Assembly: GCA_016795465.1 (NCBI GenBank) | Contig: JAEUHK010000106.1 | Span: forward strand, 62,001 to 126,000 | Length of the DNA: 64,000 nucleotides | Direction: 5' to 3' | Source: Verrucomicrobiaceae bacterium | Lineage (GTDB): Bacteria; Verrucomicrobiota; Verrucomicrobiia; Verrucomicrobiales; Verrucomicrobiaceae | In this document: positions 40,487 to 48,545 of the stretch, one piece after another | How positions within the stretch are numbered: position 1 is the stretch's first letter | Layout: each line of letters opens with the position of its first letter | The notes under the pieces: generated by a model | Told to the model about the DNA's origin: nothing | The model's input: the letters and a program-made list of their open reading frames with translations, nothing else | Database searches by the model: none | Program-made: the position numbers and the translations under genes

Positions 40487-43400
40487 TCACTCCATCAATT
40501 CCGCGAGCCTGGAGCCTTCTACTCGCACGACCCAGTTTTCGATGTTTTGGATCTGCTCGGTGGCTTCGTCGTAGCTGCGTTCGACGCGGCATTGGACGAC
40601 GGTGTCGGCGTGTTGGAACATGGTGGGGAGGCGGTCTTCGGGGAAGGCCATGATGAGCTGGAGGCCGAAGTTGCGGGCGAGGGCGAGGCAGTCGTCGATG
40701 CGGTCGCCGCTGAGTTTGCTGAAGGCTTCATCCATGACGACGAGGCCGAGGTTTTGCTGCTCCTCGCGGCGGCCGAGGTCATACACGCGGCGGAAGGCGG
40801 CGAGCGTGGCGACGAAGAAGGGTGCCTGGTTTTCACCACCGCTCTGTTTCTTGGCGCTTTTGTTCAAACTGATCGCAGCGGCATCTCCGCGACCGGCGGG
40901 CTTGGCTTCGATGTCCCAGTGGTGGTAGTAGCGGTAGTCGAGCATGCGCTGGTGGCGCTTGTCCTCGGGGTTGTCGGCGGCGTCGATGGCGGCCATGAGC
41001 TCGGCCTTGGCCCTCTCGATGTCCTCGCGGCCGGCGGCGTTGAAAAGTTCCATCTCGCTGCCGCTGGGCAGGCCTTTTTCGACGAGCGTCCAGATGGCGC
41101 TGTGGGCCTTGTCGGCACGGCTGGTGAGCTGGTAGCGCCAGCCGCCGATCTCGTGATCCATGGCGCGGTTCAGCTCGCGCTTGGTGCGGTCGGCCTCGCT
41201 GAGCTTTTCACGCAGCACGTCGAGCACCTGATGCTGCAAACGATCCTCCCATTCCTTCCGCGCTTCATCGGCGGCGGTCTTGAAGCGCTCCAGCTCATGC
41301 GTTTCGAGGTCTTCGCGGCGCTGGTCAAAGGCGGCGTTGTCCTCCGCGTCGGCATCGAGGGCATCACCGAGGTCGGCGTGCACGGTGACGAGCTCGCGGC
41401 GCTGCTCATCGCGCAGGCGGCGTGCCTCCTGGGCTCGGGTGTCGAGCTGAATGGCGAGCGCGGCGGCCATTTCGATGGATTTGCGCCAGCTCGTGGCCTT
41501 TTGGCGTTCGGCGGTGATGCGCGTGGTGATTTCGTCGTCGGAAAAACCATGCACGAGCATGCGCGAGGCCTGGCGGGCGATGCGGGTCTGCTCTTCCTGA
41601 AACACATCCTCCTGGATGGCTTCTTCGAGTCGCGTTTGCTCAAGCGTGAACGCGGTGATGGCGGTCTTGAGGCTGCCGATGCGTTCGTGGATGCCTTTGA
41701 GCGTGGCTTTTTGCACGCGGAGGTTTTCCATGGCCTTCTCGTGGTCCGGCGTGGCGAGGAGGTTCCAGGTCTCTTGCAACTCGCGAAGCTCTTCGCGCAG
41801 TTTGGGCAGGCGCTGGACCTCATCGGCACCTTCCGGCGCGGTGAAGCGGTCGAGATGGCCTTCAGCGCCGCGGTTTAAAAAGGCGCGGAGGTCATCGCAA
41901 TCGCTGCGCACCTCCTCGATGACGGCGTCGGTCTCGCGAAGCTCGTTCTCACGCAGGTCGCGGAGGCGGCGCAGGCCTTCCTCGCCGAGCGTGAGCTCTT
42001 TTTCAGGCGTGAGCTTCACCCGGCGCGGCGGATCTTTGAGCCATCCATCGAGCGAAATCGCCCGCTCATGCTTGTCGAGCTGCGCGGCCTTGTTCACGGC
42101 GACGAGGCCGCCGAGCAGATGATCGAGCACTTTGCCGGCGAGATCGTGTTTGGTCTCCACCATCTCACGCAGCGAGCCTTTGAGCACCTTCGTGGTGGTT
42201 TGCGCGGCTTCATCGGGATGAATGAGCGGCTCGTGCGGATTCTGCGTCTGCTGCGCCTGATCCCACGCGGCGCGGAAGTCCTCGGGAATGACGGCGCGGC
42301 GATGAATGCCGAGCACGGTCTCGATGAGCGGCCACCATTTTTCGGCGCTGGCTTTCACCTCGACCACGCGACCGAGCGCGACGGCTTTTTGTCCGCGGGA
42401 AAGCAGCGCATTGAGCAACGGTGAGGGCGTGGCGTGGCCTTCGCGGAGCTGCGCGAGGTCCTTGTGCAGCGCGGCCTTGCGCAGCTCATGCTCGTTCAAG
42501 CGGGCCACCACCGGCTGGAGCTGCTCGTTCGCCTCGTCCTTCAGCCGCATGTAGGCACGCGCGGTGTCGCGTGCGGCGGCGAGCGCCTTGCTCTCGTCTT
42601 TGCTCTGCATCGCGGAGATGGCGGCGGAGGCCTCGTCGAGATTTTGCAGGCCAAGACGCGACGCGTGGAGCTGCCAGTCCTGCCAGCGGCGGAGATGGGC
42701 GCGAATGCGTTCGTGAAGACTGCTGGAGGCCGCGTTGAGCCGCTCGATCTCGCTGTCGAGCTCGCGGCGGCGGCGGTCGATCTCTTCGAGCTTGAAGGCC
42801 TTGTCACCCAGCGCGGCGCGGGCGGATTCCTCGGCGTGTTCGAGGCGTTCGCGCTCGCGGATGGCCTGCTCGTGCGCTTGCAGGTTCTCGGCGTGCTCGG
42901 CGCGTTTGTCTTCCAGTTCGGCACGGCGGCGGTTGAGGCCTTCGAGCGCTTCCTCGTGCTTCAAAGCATCGCTGAGGTGCGAGTAGAGCGCGGACTCGCG
43001 TTTCGACGTGAGCCAGTCCTGATGATGCGCGGAGATGCGCTTCAGGCGCTCGAGCTGGTCGTACATTTTCTCCAGTCGCTCCTGTGCCCGACGATGCGCA
43101 TCGACGCTGGCCTTCACCGCTTTCACATCCGGCATGCCGGGCTCGAGCAGGAACTCGCGCACGAATTTTTCGAAGTTGCTCTCCGGCTCGAAAGCCATCG
43201 CGCGGGGCAGCGTCTTCGCCATCTGCTCGGCGTCGAAGCCGAGGTGGCTGCGCAGCGCCATCTCATCGCGGTAGGTCTGCTGGCGGTCCCACACATCGCC
43301 GTCGAGCTCGCGCTTCACGCGGGTGCGGAATTCGTCCTCGGGCAAAAATTGCATCGCCTGCGGTCCGGCGTCGCTGTTGAGGAAATCCTGCCACGCGAGG

Positions 43401-43825
43401 CGGCGTCCGGTGCGGAACCAGATCGTCGAAGGCTTCGCCGTGGGGCTTTCATACTCGATGCGTGCGCCCCAGGTCTCGCGTCGCGGCTCGCTTTCGCCGG
43501 ATTGCAGCGGCCAGGTGAACTCCAGCGCGGCGAGCGTGACGCTGCTGGGCCGCAGGTAGCGCTCCGCACCATCGCGACCGGTCGTGTTCGTGTCGCACAG
43601 GCAGTAGCCGCGCAGCGACCGACCGCTGCCCGCGCCGGCGGCGGCTTTGTTGAACTTGCTCTGCTGCTCGCCGAGCATGACGAACTGGATGAGATCGAGC
43701 AGCGCGCTCTTGCCGCTGCCATTCGCGCCGGTGATGAGCGAGAGGCCGGAGACGTCGATGAACTGGCGGTAGCCATACCAGTTCACCGCGAGGATGCGGC
43801 TCAAGGTGATGCGCGGGGCGCTCAT
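40487..43825 (-). CDS. jetC: Wadjet SMC-like ATPase JetC
   Basis: A 1112-residue SMC/MukB-like ATPase. Walker A is GANGSGKSALLDLIQ (residues 33-40). The ABC signature is KQSGGENQAPFFVATLAAF and Walker B is LGLVVMDEAFSKLSGDR near the C-terminus. Long Glu/Arg/Leu-rich coiled coils occupy about 270-470 and 600-950. The start ATG at 43825 overlaps jetB as ATGA. JetC is the DNA-loop-extruding motor that, with JetA and JetB, recognises small circular DNA in known Wadjet complexes. In frame and intact; no damage seen. Confidence 0.95.
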   Translation of the reverse strand: MSAPRITLSRILAVNWYGYRQFIDVSGLSLITGANGSGKSALLDLIQFVMLGEQQSKFNKAAAGAGSGRSLRGYCLCDTNTTGRDGAERYLRPSSVTLAALEFTWPLQSGESEPRRETWGARIEYESPTAKPSTIWFRTGRRLAWQDFLNSDAGPQAMQFLPEDEFRTRVKRELDGDVWDRQQTYRDEMALRSHLGFDAEQMAKTLPRAMAFEPESNFEKFVREFLLEPGMPDVKAVKASVDAHRRAQERLEKMYDQLERLKRISAHHQDWLTSKRESALYSHLSDALKHEEALEGLNRRRAELEDKRAEHAENLQAHEQAIRERERLEHAEESARAALGDKAFKLEEIDRRRRELDSEIERLNAASSSLHERIRAHLRRWQDWQLHASRLGLQNLDEASAAISAMQSKDESKALAAARDTARAYMRLKDEANEQLQPVVARLNEHELRKAALHKDLAQLREGHATPSPLLNALLSRGQKAVALGRVVEVKASAEKWWPLIETVLGIHRRAVIPEDFRAAWDQAQQTQNPHEPLIHPDEAAQTTTKVLKGSLREMVETKHDLAGKVLDHLLGGLVAVNKAAQLDKHERAISLDGWLKDPPRRVKLTPEKELTLGEEGLRRLRDLRENELRETDAVIEEVRSDCDDLRAFLNRGAEGHLDRFTAPEGADEVQRLPKLREELRELQETWNLLATPDHEKAMENLRVQKATLKGIHERIGSLKTAITAFTLEQTRLEEAIQEDVFQEEQTRIARQASRMLVHGFSDDEITTRITAERQKATSWRKSIEMAAALAIQLDTRAQEARRLRDEQRRELVTVHADLGDALDADAEDNAAFDQRREDLETHELERFKTAADEARKEWEDRLQHQVLDVLREKLSEADRTKRELNRAMDHEIGGWRYQLTSRADKAHSAIWTLVEKGLPSGSEMELFNAAGREDIERAKAELMAAIDAADNPEDKRHQRMLDYRYYHHWDIEAKPAGRGDAAAISLNKSAKKQSGGENQAPFFVATLAAFRRVYDLGRREEQQNLGLVVMDEAFSKLSGDRIDDCLALARNFGLQLIMAFPEDRLPTMFQHADTVVQCRVERSYDEATEQIQNIENWVVRVEGSRLAELME

Positions 43826-44475
43826 GCGGCCACCTCCCCGTCTTCCGCGCTGTCTTTGACCGGCTGATACTGCTCCACGCGCTGCTGCCACGCGGCGATG
43901 TCATCAAACGGGATCACGCGGGCCAGCGAGGGCAAAATCTCGATCTGCATCTCGCCCGCCTGCGTCATGCCCTCGGGCCGCAGCGTGCGGATGAGGCGAT
44001 GACGGCGGATGCGTGCCAGGCAGGCCTCGATCTGCGATTTTTCCGGCGTGCTGATCTTGTCGAAGTACACCTTCAGCGCGGCCCAGAGCTGGTCCACGGT
44101 CACGATGACCGCCTCCTGGCTGCCGGTGCTGATTTCATCATCGTAAAGCCGCCACAGCGCCAGCAGCACGAGCGTCTCGTCCTTGTCAAAACGGCCCAAC
44201 AGCAGGCACGACTCCGTGCGCGGTCTCGCCTGCAGCAGCGAGCGCTCTTCATCGACGATCAACTCCAGCGCCAGCGGCGCGAGGTAATCCTCCACATGCG
44301 TGCGATAGTGGTCACGAGCCAGCAGATACAGCTCCCGCCCGCCTCCCTCATCGCCGAGCAGCACCCCACGCCCCAGCAACTCCGCCAGCACCTCCCGCAG
44401 CGCCGCGTGGTCCGAATCCGGCACGTCGCTCCAAAAAGAGCGCGGCCAAAGCGGATCGGAGGGGGCGGAGGTCAT
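43822..44475 (-). CDS. jetB: Wadjet subunit JetB (DUF4194)
   Basis: A 217-residue protein from the ATG at 44475. The DUF4194 (JetB/MukE-like) pattern is visible: LREVLAELLGRGVLLGDEGGGRELYLLARDHYRTHVEDYLAPL, CLLLGRFDKDETLVLLALWRLYDDEI and TVDQLWAALKVYFDKI. In Wadjet it bridges the kleisin JetA and the motor JetC. Four-base overlap with jetC. The 274 bp upstream of its start hold a 151-bp inverted repeat rather than a gene, so transcription from jetA must pass it, or a separate promoter is needed. Confidence 0.9.
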   Translation of the reverse strand: MTSAPSDPLWPRSFWSDVPDSDHAALREVLAELLGRGVLLGDEGGGRELYLLARDHYRTHVEDYLAPLALELIVDEERSLLQARPRTESCLLLGRFDKDETLVLLALWRLYDDEISTGSQEAVIVTVDQLWAALKVYFDKISTPEKSQIEACLARIRRHRLIRTLRPEGMTQAGEMQIEILPSLARVIPFDDIAAWQQRVEQYQPVKDSAEDGEVAA

Positions 44476-44539
44476 GGGGGCGTGAGAGGTAGAACAGGGC
44501 GGGTGGGTGGCAAGATGAAAGGCGGACGTCAAACGCGAA

Positions 44540-44690
44540 GCGTCGTGGAGTGCGGTGGCAAAGGAGCAAGGCGCAGAATTGCTCCGACGACACCGCTTTC
44601 GGGCGCTGAAGGTCGTTCAGAGGCCAAACCACGCCGTCCGGCACACGACAGCGGTGTCGCGCCAAGGCTTGCCACCGCACTCCACGACGC
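44540..44690. repeat. MITE-like 151-bp element with perfect 22-bp terminal inverted repeats
   Basis: Terminal arms 44540-44561 (gcgtcgtggagtgcggtggc + aa) and 44669-44690 are perfect reverse complements. An inner pair, cgacaccgct (44588-44597) and agcggtgtcg (44650-44659), is also perfect. No open frame of note. It separates jetB from the lipoprotein gene and could be a non-autonomous mobile or extragenic palindromic element. Confidence 0.8.
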
Positions 44691-44749
44691 TGGCGCGACA
44701 ATTGGTGCCCCAATACCTGTACTAGTGCCAACGTTGGAAACACTGAAAG

Positions 44750-45217
44750 CTAGGTATTCTCTCCTTGGCGGAACCGATCAACACGCTTCAAATCACAAGG
44801 CTCCGAGGTAATGCGCAGCAGGAAAGGCGTCTTCTTCGTTTTGCCCATCAGGAGCCTATCCACCTCGGCATCCACTTCAGCGGGGCGTGTCCGCTTGGGC
44901 ACCGGTGTGATTAAAGCCGAGTTGAGACCATGCTTGTGAACGCAAAATCTGAGCATACGCATGGCTTCTTCGATGCCGTCGAGTTCAAGAACACTCGAGA
45001 AGTACCCCCAGAAGGCTTCTGCAACCATGCGGCGCTGCTCATCGGCTCGTTTTCGATCACCCTTAAAAATCTCCAGGCCATGCGTCTCGTAGATTTCAAC
45101 CATCTTGTAGGTGTCTGGCATGCCCAGACCGCTTTCCCAGGATTTGGGAGAGGAACGATGTGCCATACACTGACAGAGCAGTGGCAGCAGAATGAGCGTG
45201 AAAAGCAGCCTCGTCAT
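44750..45217 (-). CDS. Hypothetical lipoprotein embedded in the Wadjet operon
   Basis: A 155-residue protein from the ATG at 45217. It has a lipoprotein signal (MTRLLFTLILLPLLCQC). The mature part is mostly alpha-helical: KMVEIYETHGLEIFKGDRKRADEQRRMVAEAFWGYF, then LDGIEEAMRMLRFCVHKHG. I do not recognise a family. It begins 14 bp after the jetA stop in the same direction. It is not a standard Jet component; the export signal makes it an odd partner for cytoplasmic Jet proteins. Perhaps a passenger gene, perhaps an accessory factor. Confidence 0.65.
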   Translation of the reverse strand: MTRLLFTLILLPLLCQCMAHRSSPKSWESGLGMPDTYKMVEIYETHGLEIFKGDRKRADEQRRMVAEAFWGYFSSVLELDGIEEAMRMLRFCVHKHGLNSALITPVPKRTRPAEVDAEVDRLLMGKTKKTPFLLRITSEPCDLKRVDRFRQGENT

Positions 45218-45231
45218 ATTCACGCCATCAT

Positions 45232-46710
45232 TCACCCCTCCCGCGTGATCGCAAACCGCTCCACGCGGTGCCCGGCGATCTCGTCGTGTTCCAAAATGTG
45301 CGGTTCGAGGCCGTTGCGGCGGCGGAGGCCGTCCACGCTCCAGCGGACGCGTTTGCCGGTGAGAGCAGGCGCGTGCTCATAGGCGACAGCGGCGAGCAGA
45401 TCGAGCAGGTCGTCGGTGGTTTCGAGGGTGATGTCCTCGGTGCTTGTGGTGCGGCCTTTGGCAGGCAAAAGCTTCGCCACGAGTCGCGCGGCACGTTGCG
45501 GTGTGAGGGCGAGGCGCTGGCGCTCTTTCCATGCGGCGAGCACGTCGTCCTCGCTTTGCTTTGAGGCACCGGTTTCGCCAAAACGCAGATCGACGGGCGA
45601 TTTCGTGCGCCGTGGCTTGTAGAGCGACTCGGTGCCGAAGAAGAACCGCGTCTCCACACAGCGCGGCGCGAAGTCGGCGCTCTGGCCGGCGAACTCGGAG
45701 AAGCGACCGCCCGCATGCGCGGCATTGATGGCATCGCAGTAGGCTTTGATGATCTCGGGCCGACGGCCGCGCAGCTCCGTCTGGTAGCGATAACGCTGCT
45801 GGCTGAGCCGGTTGAAGGCGGCCATGCGCAGGTCGATGGCCTCCGCGCGGCGTTTGAGGCCGCCGAGATCACGCTCCAGCCGCGTGAGCATCGCCACGGC
45901 GTGGTCGTAGGCATCGGCGTCGTCGTAGCCGTAATGCTCGCGCAGGCCGCTGGCGAGACGCTCGCGCATGAGCGGATCGTCGTGGCACTCGGACACGGCG
46001 CTGCGGGCATTTTCGATGCGGGTGAGCAGTCCACCGCGACGCAGCGCATCGTAACACACCATGTGCTGCCCCTGGCCGAACTCCTCGTAGAGCAGGTTCA
46101 GCGTGTCCGCGGCCGTGGCGGTCTGCCTTTGGCGCTGCTCAAAGCCGGTGACGATTTTTTCCACCGCATGCAGTTGCTCGATCGCCCGCTCCAGACGCTG
46201 CGTGAGGTCCGTGATGGTCGAGCGGAGCTGATCGGGCGGCTGGATCTGCGGATCGAGCACGCCGCGCTCCTCCAGCGTCTGGCAAAGGCCACGCAGCGTG
46301 TCCGCGAACGTCTTGAGCTCCGCCACTCGATCTTCCGCCAGGTCCCGCAGCATGCGCAGCAGCGGCCGCAGCCCCGGCGTGATCACTGCCCAGCGCTCAT
46401 GCAGCCCGAGCGTCTGATCCTCCAGCCAGCCTGCGGCGATGAGGCGGTTGAAAAACTGCCCCGCCCGCTGCCGCGCATCCCGCAGCGCCGCGCCCTCATC
46501 CTCCGCCAGCAGCGACAGCGGATGCCGCGCGATGACTTCCTTGATGATCTCAATCGTCTCCCGCTGCGAAAGCCTGCCCGCCTCGCCCGCCTCATCAATC
46601 AAACGGTCCGCACAATCCACATACACCGGCGCCGACGGCCGCGCCAACGGCCGGAAAAAATCCGCCGAGACGCTGCGGCTGAGTCGGGTGCTGAGAGTTT
46701 CGGAAGGCAT
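45232..46710 (-). CDS. jetA: Wadjet subunit JetA (kleisin-like)
   Basis: A 492-residue protein from the ATG at 46710 (MPSETLSTRLSRSVSADFF). A winged-helix-like N-terminus (YVDCADRLIDEAGEAGRLSQRE ... GQFFNRLIAAGWLED) is followed by long helices (LRSTITDLTQRLERAIEQLHAVEKIVTGFEQ) and a C-terminal winged-helix-like region. This is the architecture of JetA (DUF5716), the kleisin subunit, and its position first in the operon before JetB/C/D supports it. First gene of the operon, preceded by a short intergenic region with a candidate promoter. Confidence 0.88.
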   Translation of the reverse strand: MPSETLSTRLSRSVSADFFRPLARPSAPVYVDCADRLIDEAGEAGRLSQRETIEIIKEVIARHPLSLLAEDEGAALRDARQRAGQFFNRLIAAGWLEDQTLGLHERWAVITPGLRPLLRMLRDLAEDRVAELKTFADTLRGLCQTLEERGVLDPQIQPPDQLRSTITDLTQRLERAIEQLHAVEKIVTGFEQRQRQTATAADTLNLLYEEFGQGQHMVCYDALRRGGLLTRIENARSAVSECHDDPLMRERLASGLREHYGYDDADAYDHAVAMLTRLERDLGGLKRRAEAIDLRMAAFNRLSQQRYRYQTELRGRRPEIIKAYCDAINAAHAGGRFSEFAGQSADFAPRCVETRFFFGTESLYKPRRTKSPVDLRFGETGASKQSEDDVLAAWKERQRLALTPQRAARLVAKLLPAKGRTTSTEDITLETTDDLLDLLAAVAYEHAPALTGKRVRWSVDGLRRRNGLEPHILEHDEIAGHRVERFAITREG

Positions 46711-46721
46711 TAGAGCCGCGC

Positions 46722-46749
46722 ATGATGCGGAGACTGCCTCACGAGGCAA
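46722..46749 (-). promoter_or_regulatory. Candidate jetA promoter with an overlapping dyad
   Basis: On the minus strand: TTGCCT (46749-46744), 16-bp spacer, CATCAT (46727-46722), 11 nt before the jetA ATG. The perfect dyad tgcctcacgaggca (46735-46748) overlaps the -35 region and could be an operator. Weak evidence; prediction only. Confidence 0.3.
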
Positions 46750-46826
46750 CTCGGCAATCAGCAGGCGTGGTCATGCATCTTGACCAGCAAAGCCAGCGGT
46801 CTCTCTTCGTCTTCAAGGGTCATATC

Positions 46827-48512
46827 ATGAAACCGATTCTCTTCCTTCTTTTCGCCTCTTCCGCCTTCGCTGCGGTGCATGAGGCAGACGTGTGCGTCTT
46901 TGGTGGCACGTCTGGCGGTGTCAGCGCGGCCGTTCAGGTCGCGAGAATGGGCAAAACGGTCGTTTTGGCCGAGCCGGGCCGTCATCTCGGCGGCATGACG
47001 AGCGGCGGGCTCAGTGCGGTGGACATCGGTGATCCGCGCAGTGTCGGCGGCATCGCACGCGAGTATTTCACGCGGCTCGTCGCGGCCTATGGCAAAAAAT
47101 TGGAGTGGGATCAGCCCTTCAAAAGCACCGGCGGCCCGGCGACGGGCGGCGCGTATGCCATCGAGCCGCATCAGGCGGAGCGCGTGTTTGATGAGATGGT
47201 CAAAGAAGCGGGTGTCCGTGTTCTTCGTGACGCTCGCCTTGCCGGAGTCACGCATCACGCATCACGAATCACCTCCATCACCCTGGAAAACGGCGACGTG
47301 ATCCGCGCCAAGATGTTCATCGACACCACCTACGAGGGCGATTTGATGGCGAAGGCCGGTGTTAGCTTCACGCTCATGCGCGAGGGCAATGCGAAGTATG
47401 GCGAGACGCTCAATGGCATCCAATACGACGAGCGCTTCAAGCCGCGCAGCGAGTTCGCGCAGCCTGGCAGCAACGGTCGGCTCAAGAACGGCCTCGGCGT
47501 GTGGGATCGTGATTTTCCGCTCGATCCGTATGTCGTGATCGGTTGCAAGGACAGCGGCGTGCTGCCGCTGGTGGAGCTGGATGAGGTCGGCAAGCCCGGC
47601 GATCCCGCGCCCGGTGTGCAGGCCTATTGCTACCGCCTCTGCCTCACCACAAACAAGGCCAACAGCCTTCCCATCACGCCTCCGGCCGATTACGACCCGA
47701 AAACGTATGAGATCGTCGCGCGCTTCATCGAGGCCTGTTTGCAAAACGGAGACGACATGGACCTGCGCTGGTTTTCGAAGCACGATCCGCTGCCGAACGA
47801 CAAGTGGGACTTCAACACCGCCACTTTTGGCGGCAATCTGCCCGGTGCCTCGCATGCGTGGCCTGCCGCGAGCTACGCGGAGCGCGAAAAGATCGCCAAG
47901 AAGCACGAGAACTACCACCGCGGCCTGCTTCAATTCCTCGCCACCGATCCACGCGTGCCGAAAAAGGTGCGCGAGGACATGCAGCGCTTCGGTTTGCCCA
48001 AGGACGAGTTCCAGGACACCGGCGGCTGGCCGCACCAGCTCTACATCCGCGAGGCGCGGCGCATGGTGAGCGATCTCGTGCTCACCGAGCATCACACCTT
48101 TGGCAAAACCACCGCGCCGAAGTCCATCGGCCTCGGCAGCTATGGCACGGACGTGCATGAGATCCGCCGCATCGTCAAAGACGGCGTCGTCATCCGCGAA
48201 GGCAAGCTCGCCGGAGGCCGCGGTGGCTTCGGACCGTATCAAATCGGCTACGACGCCATCGTGCCGAAGAAGAGCGAGTGCACGAATCTCCTCGTCACCT
48301 TCGCGTTGAGCGCCAGCCACACCGCCTTCGCCAGCATCCGCATGGAGCCCGTCTTCATGATCACGAGTCAGAGTGCGGCCACCGCGGCTGTGATGGCTTT
48401 GCAGGACAAAAAAGCCGCGCAGGAGGTCGATTACGAGAAGCTGAAGGCCCGGCTCATGAAGGACGGCCAGGTGGTGGAATGGCAACACAAAGAGCGCGGC
48501 GGTGCGCACTGA
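46827..48512 (+). CDS. Exported FAD-dependent oxidoreductase (PF12831 type)
   Basis: A 561-residue protein from the ATG at 46827, which opens a signal peptide (MKPILFLLFASSAFA). The FAD-binding motif is ADVCVFGGTSGGVSAAVQVARMGKTVVLAE, followed by GRHLGGMTSGGLSAVDIGDP. IDTTYEGDLMAKAGVSFTL and MEPVFMITSQSAATAAVMAL are also typical of the family. Members act on unknown substrates, probably in sugar or polysaccharide turnover. It is a paralogue of the C-terminal half of the fusion protein at 51045-54521. A repeated block (47248-47266) falls near residues 140-147. Confidence 0.9.
   Translation: MKPILFLLFASSAFAAVHEADVCVFGGTSGGVSAAVQVARMGKTVVLAEPGRHLGGMTSGGLSAVDIGDPRSVGGIAREYFTRLVAAYGKKLEWDQPFKSTGGPATGGAYAIEPHQAERVFDEMVKEAGVRVLRDARLAGVTHHASRITSITLENGDVIRAKMFIDTTYEGDLMAKAGVSFTLMREGNAKYGETLNGIQYDERFKPRSEFAQPGSNGRLKNGLGVWDRDFPLDPYVVIGCKDSGVLPLVELDEVGKPGDPAPGVQAYCYRLCLTTNKANSLPITPPADYDPKTYEIVARFIEACLQNGDDMDLRWFSKHDPLPNDKWDFNTATFGGNLPGASHAWPAASYAEREKIAKKHENYHRGLLQFLATDPRVPKKVREDMQRFGLPKDEFQDTGGWPHQLYIREARRMVSDLVLTEHHTFGKTTAPKSIGLGSYGTDVHEIRRIVKDGVVIREGKLAGGRGGFGPYQIGYDAIVPKKSECTNLLVTFALSASHTAFASIRMEPVFMITSQSAATAAVMALQDKKAAQEVDYEKLKARLMKDGQVVEWQHKERGGAH
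47248..47266 (+). repeat. 19-nt direct repeat tcacgcatcacgcatcacg (copy 2)
   Basis: Exact match to 36883-36901; here read as THHAS plus R, in the loop preceding ITSITLENGD. Confidence 0.5.
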
Positions 48513-48545
48513 GTCGGGAATCCTCTTGCCGCGTGTCTTTCGCTG

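Noticed and set aside
46722..46826. Upstream extension of the FAD oxidoreductase frame to 46722
   Set aside because: The ATG at 46827 starts a proper signal peptide; the extension would overlap the jetA promoter region.
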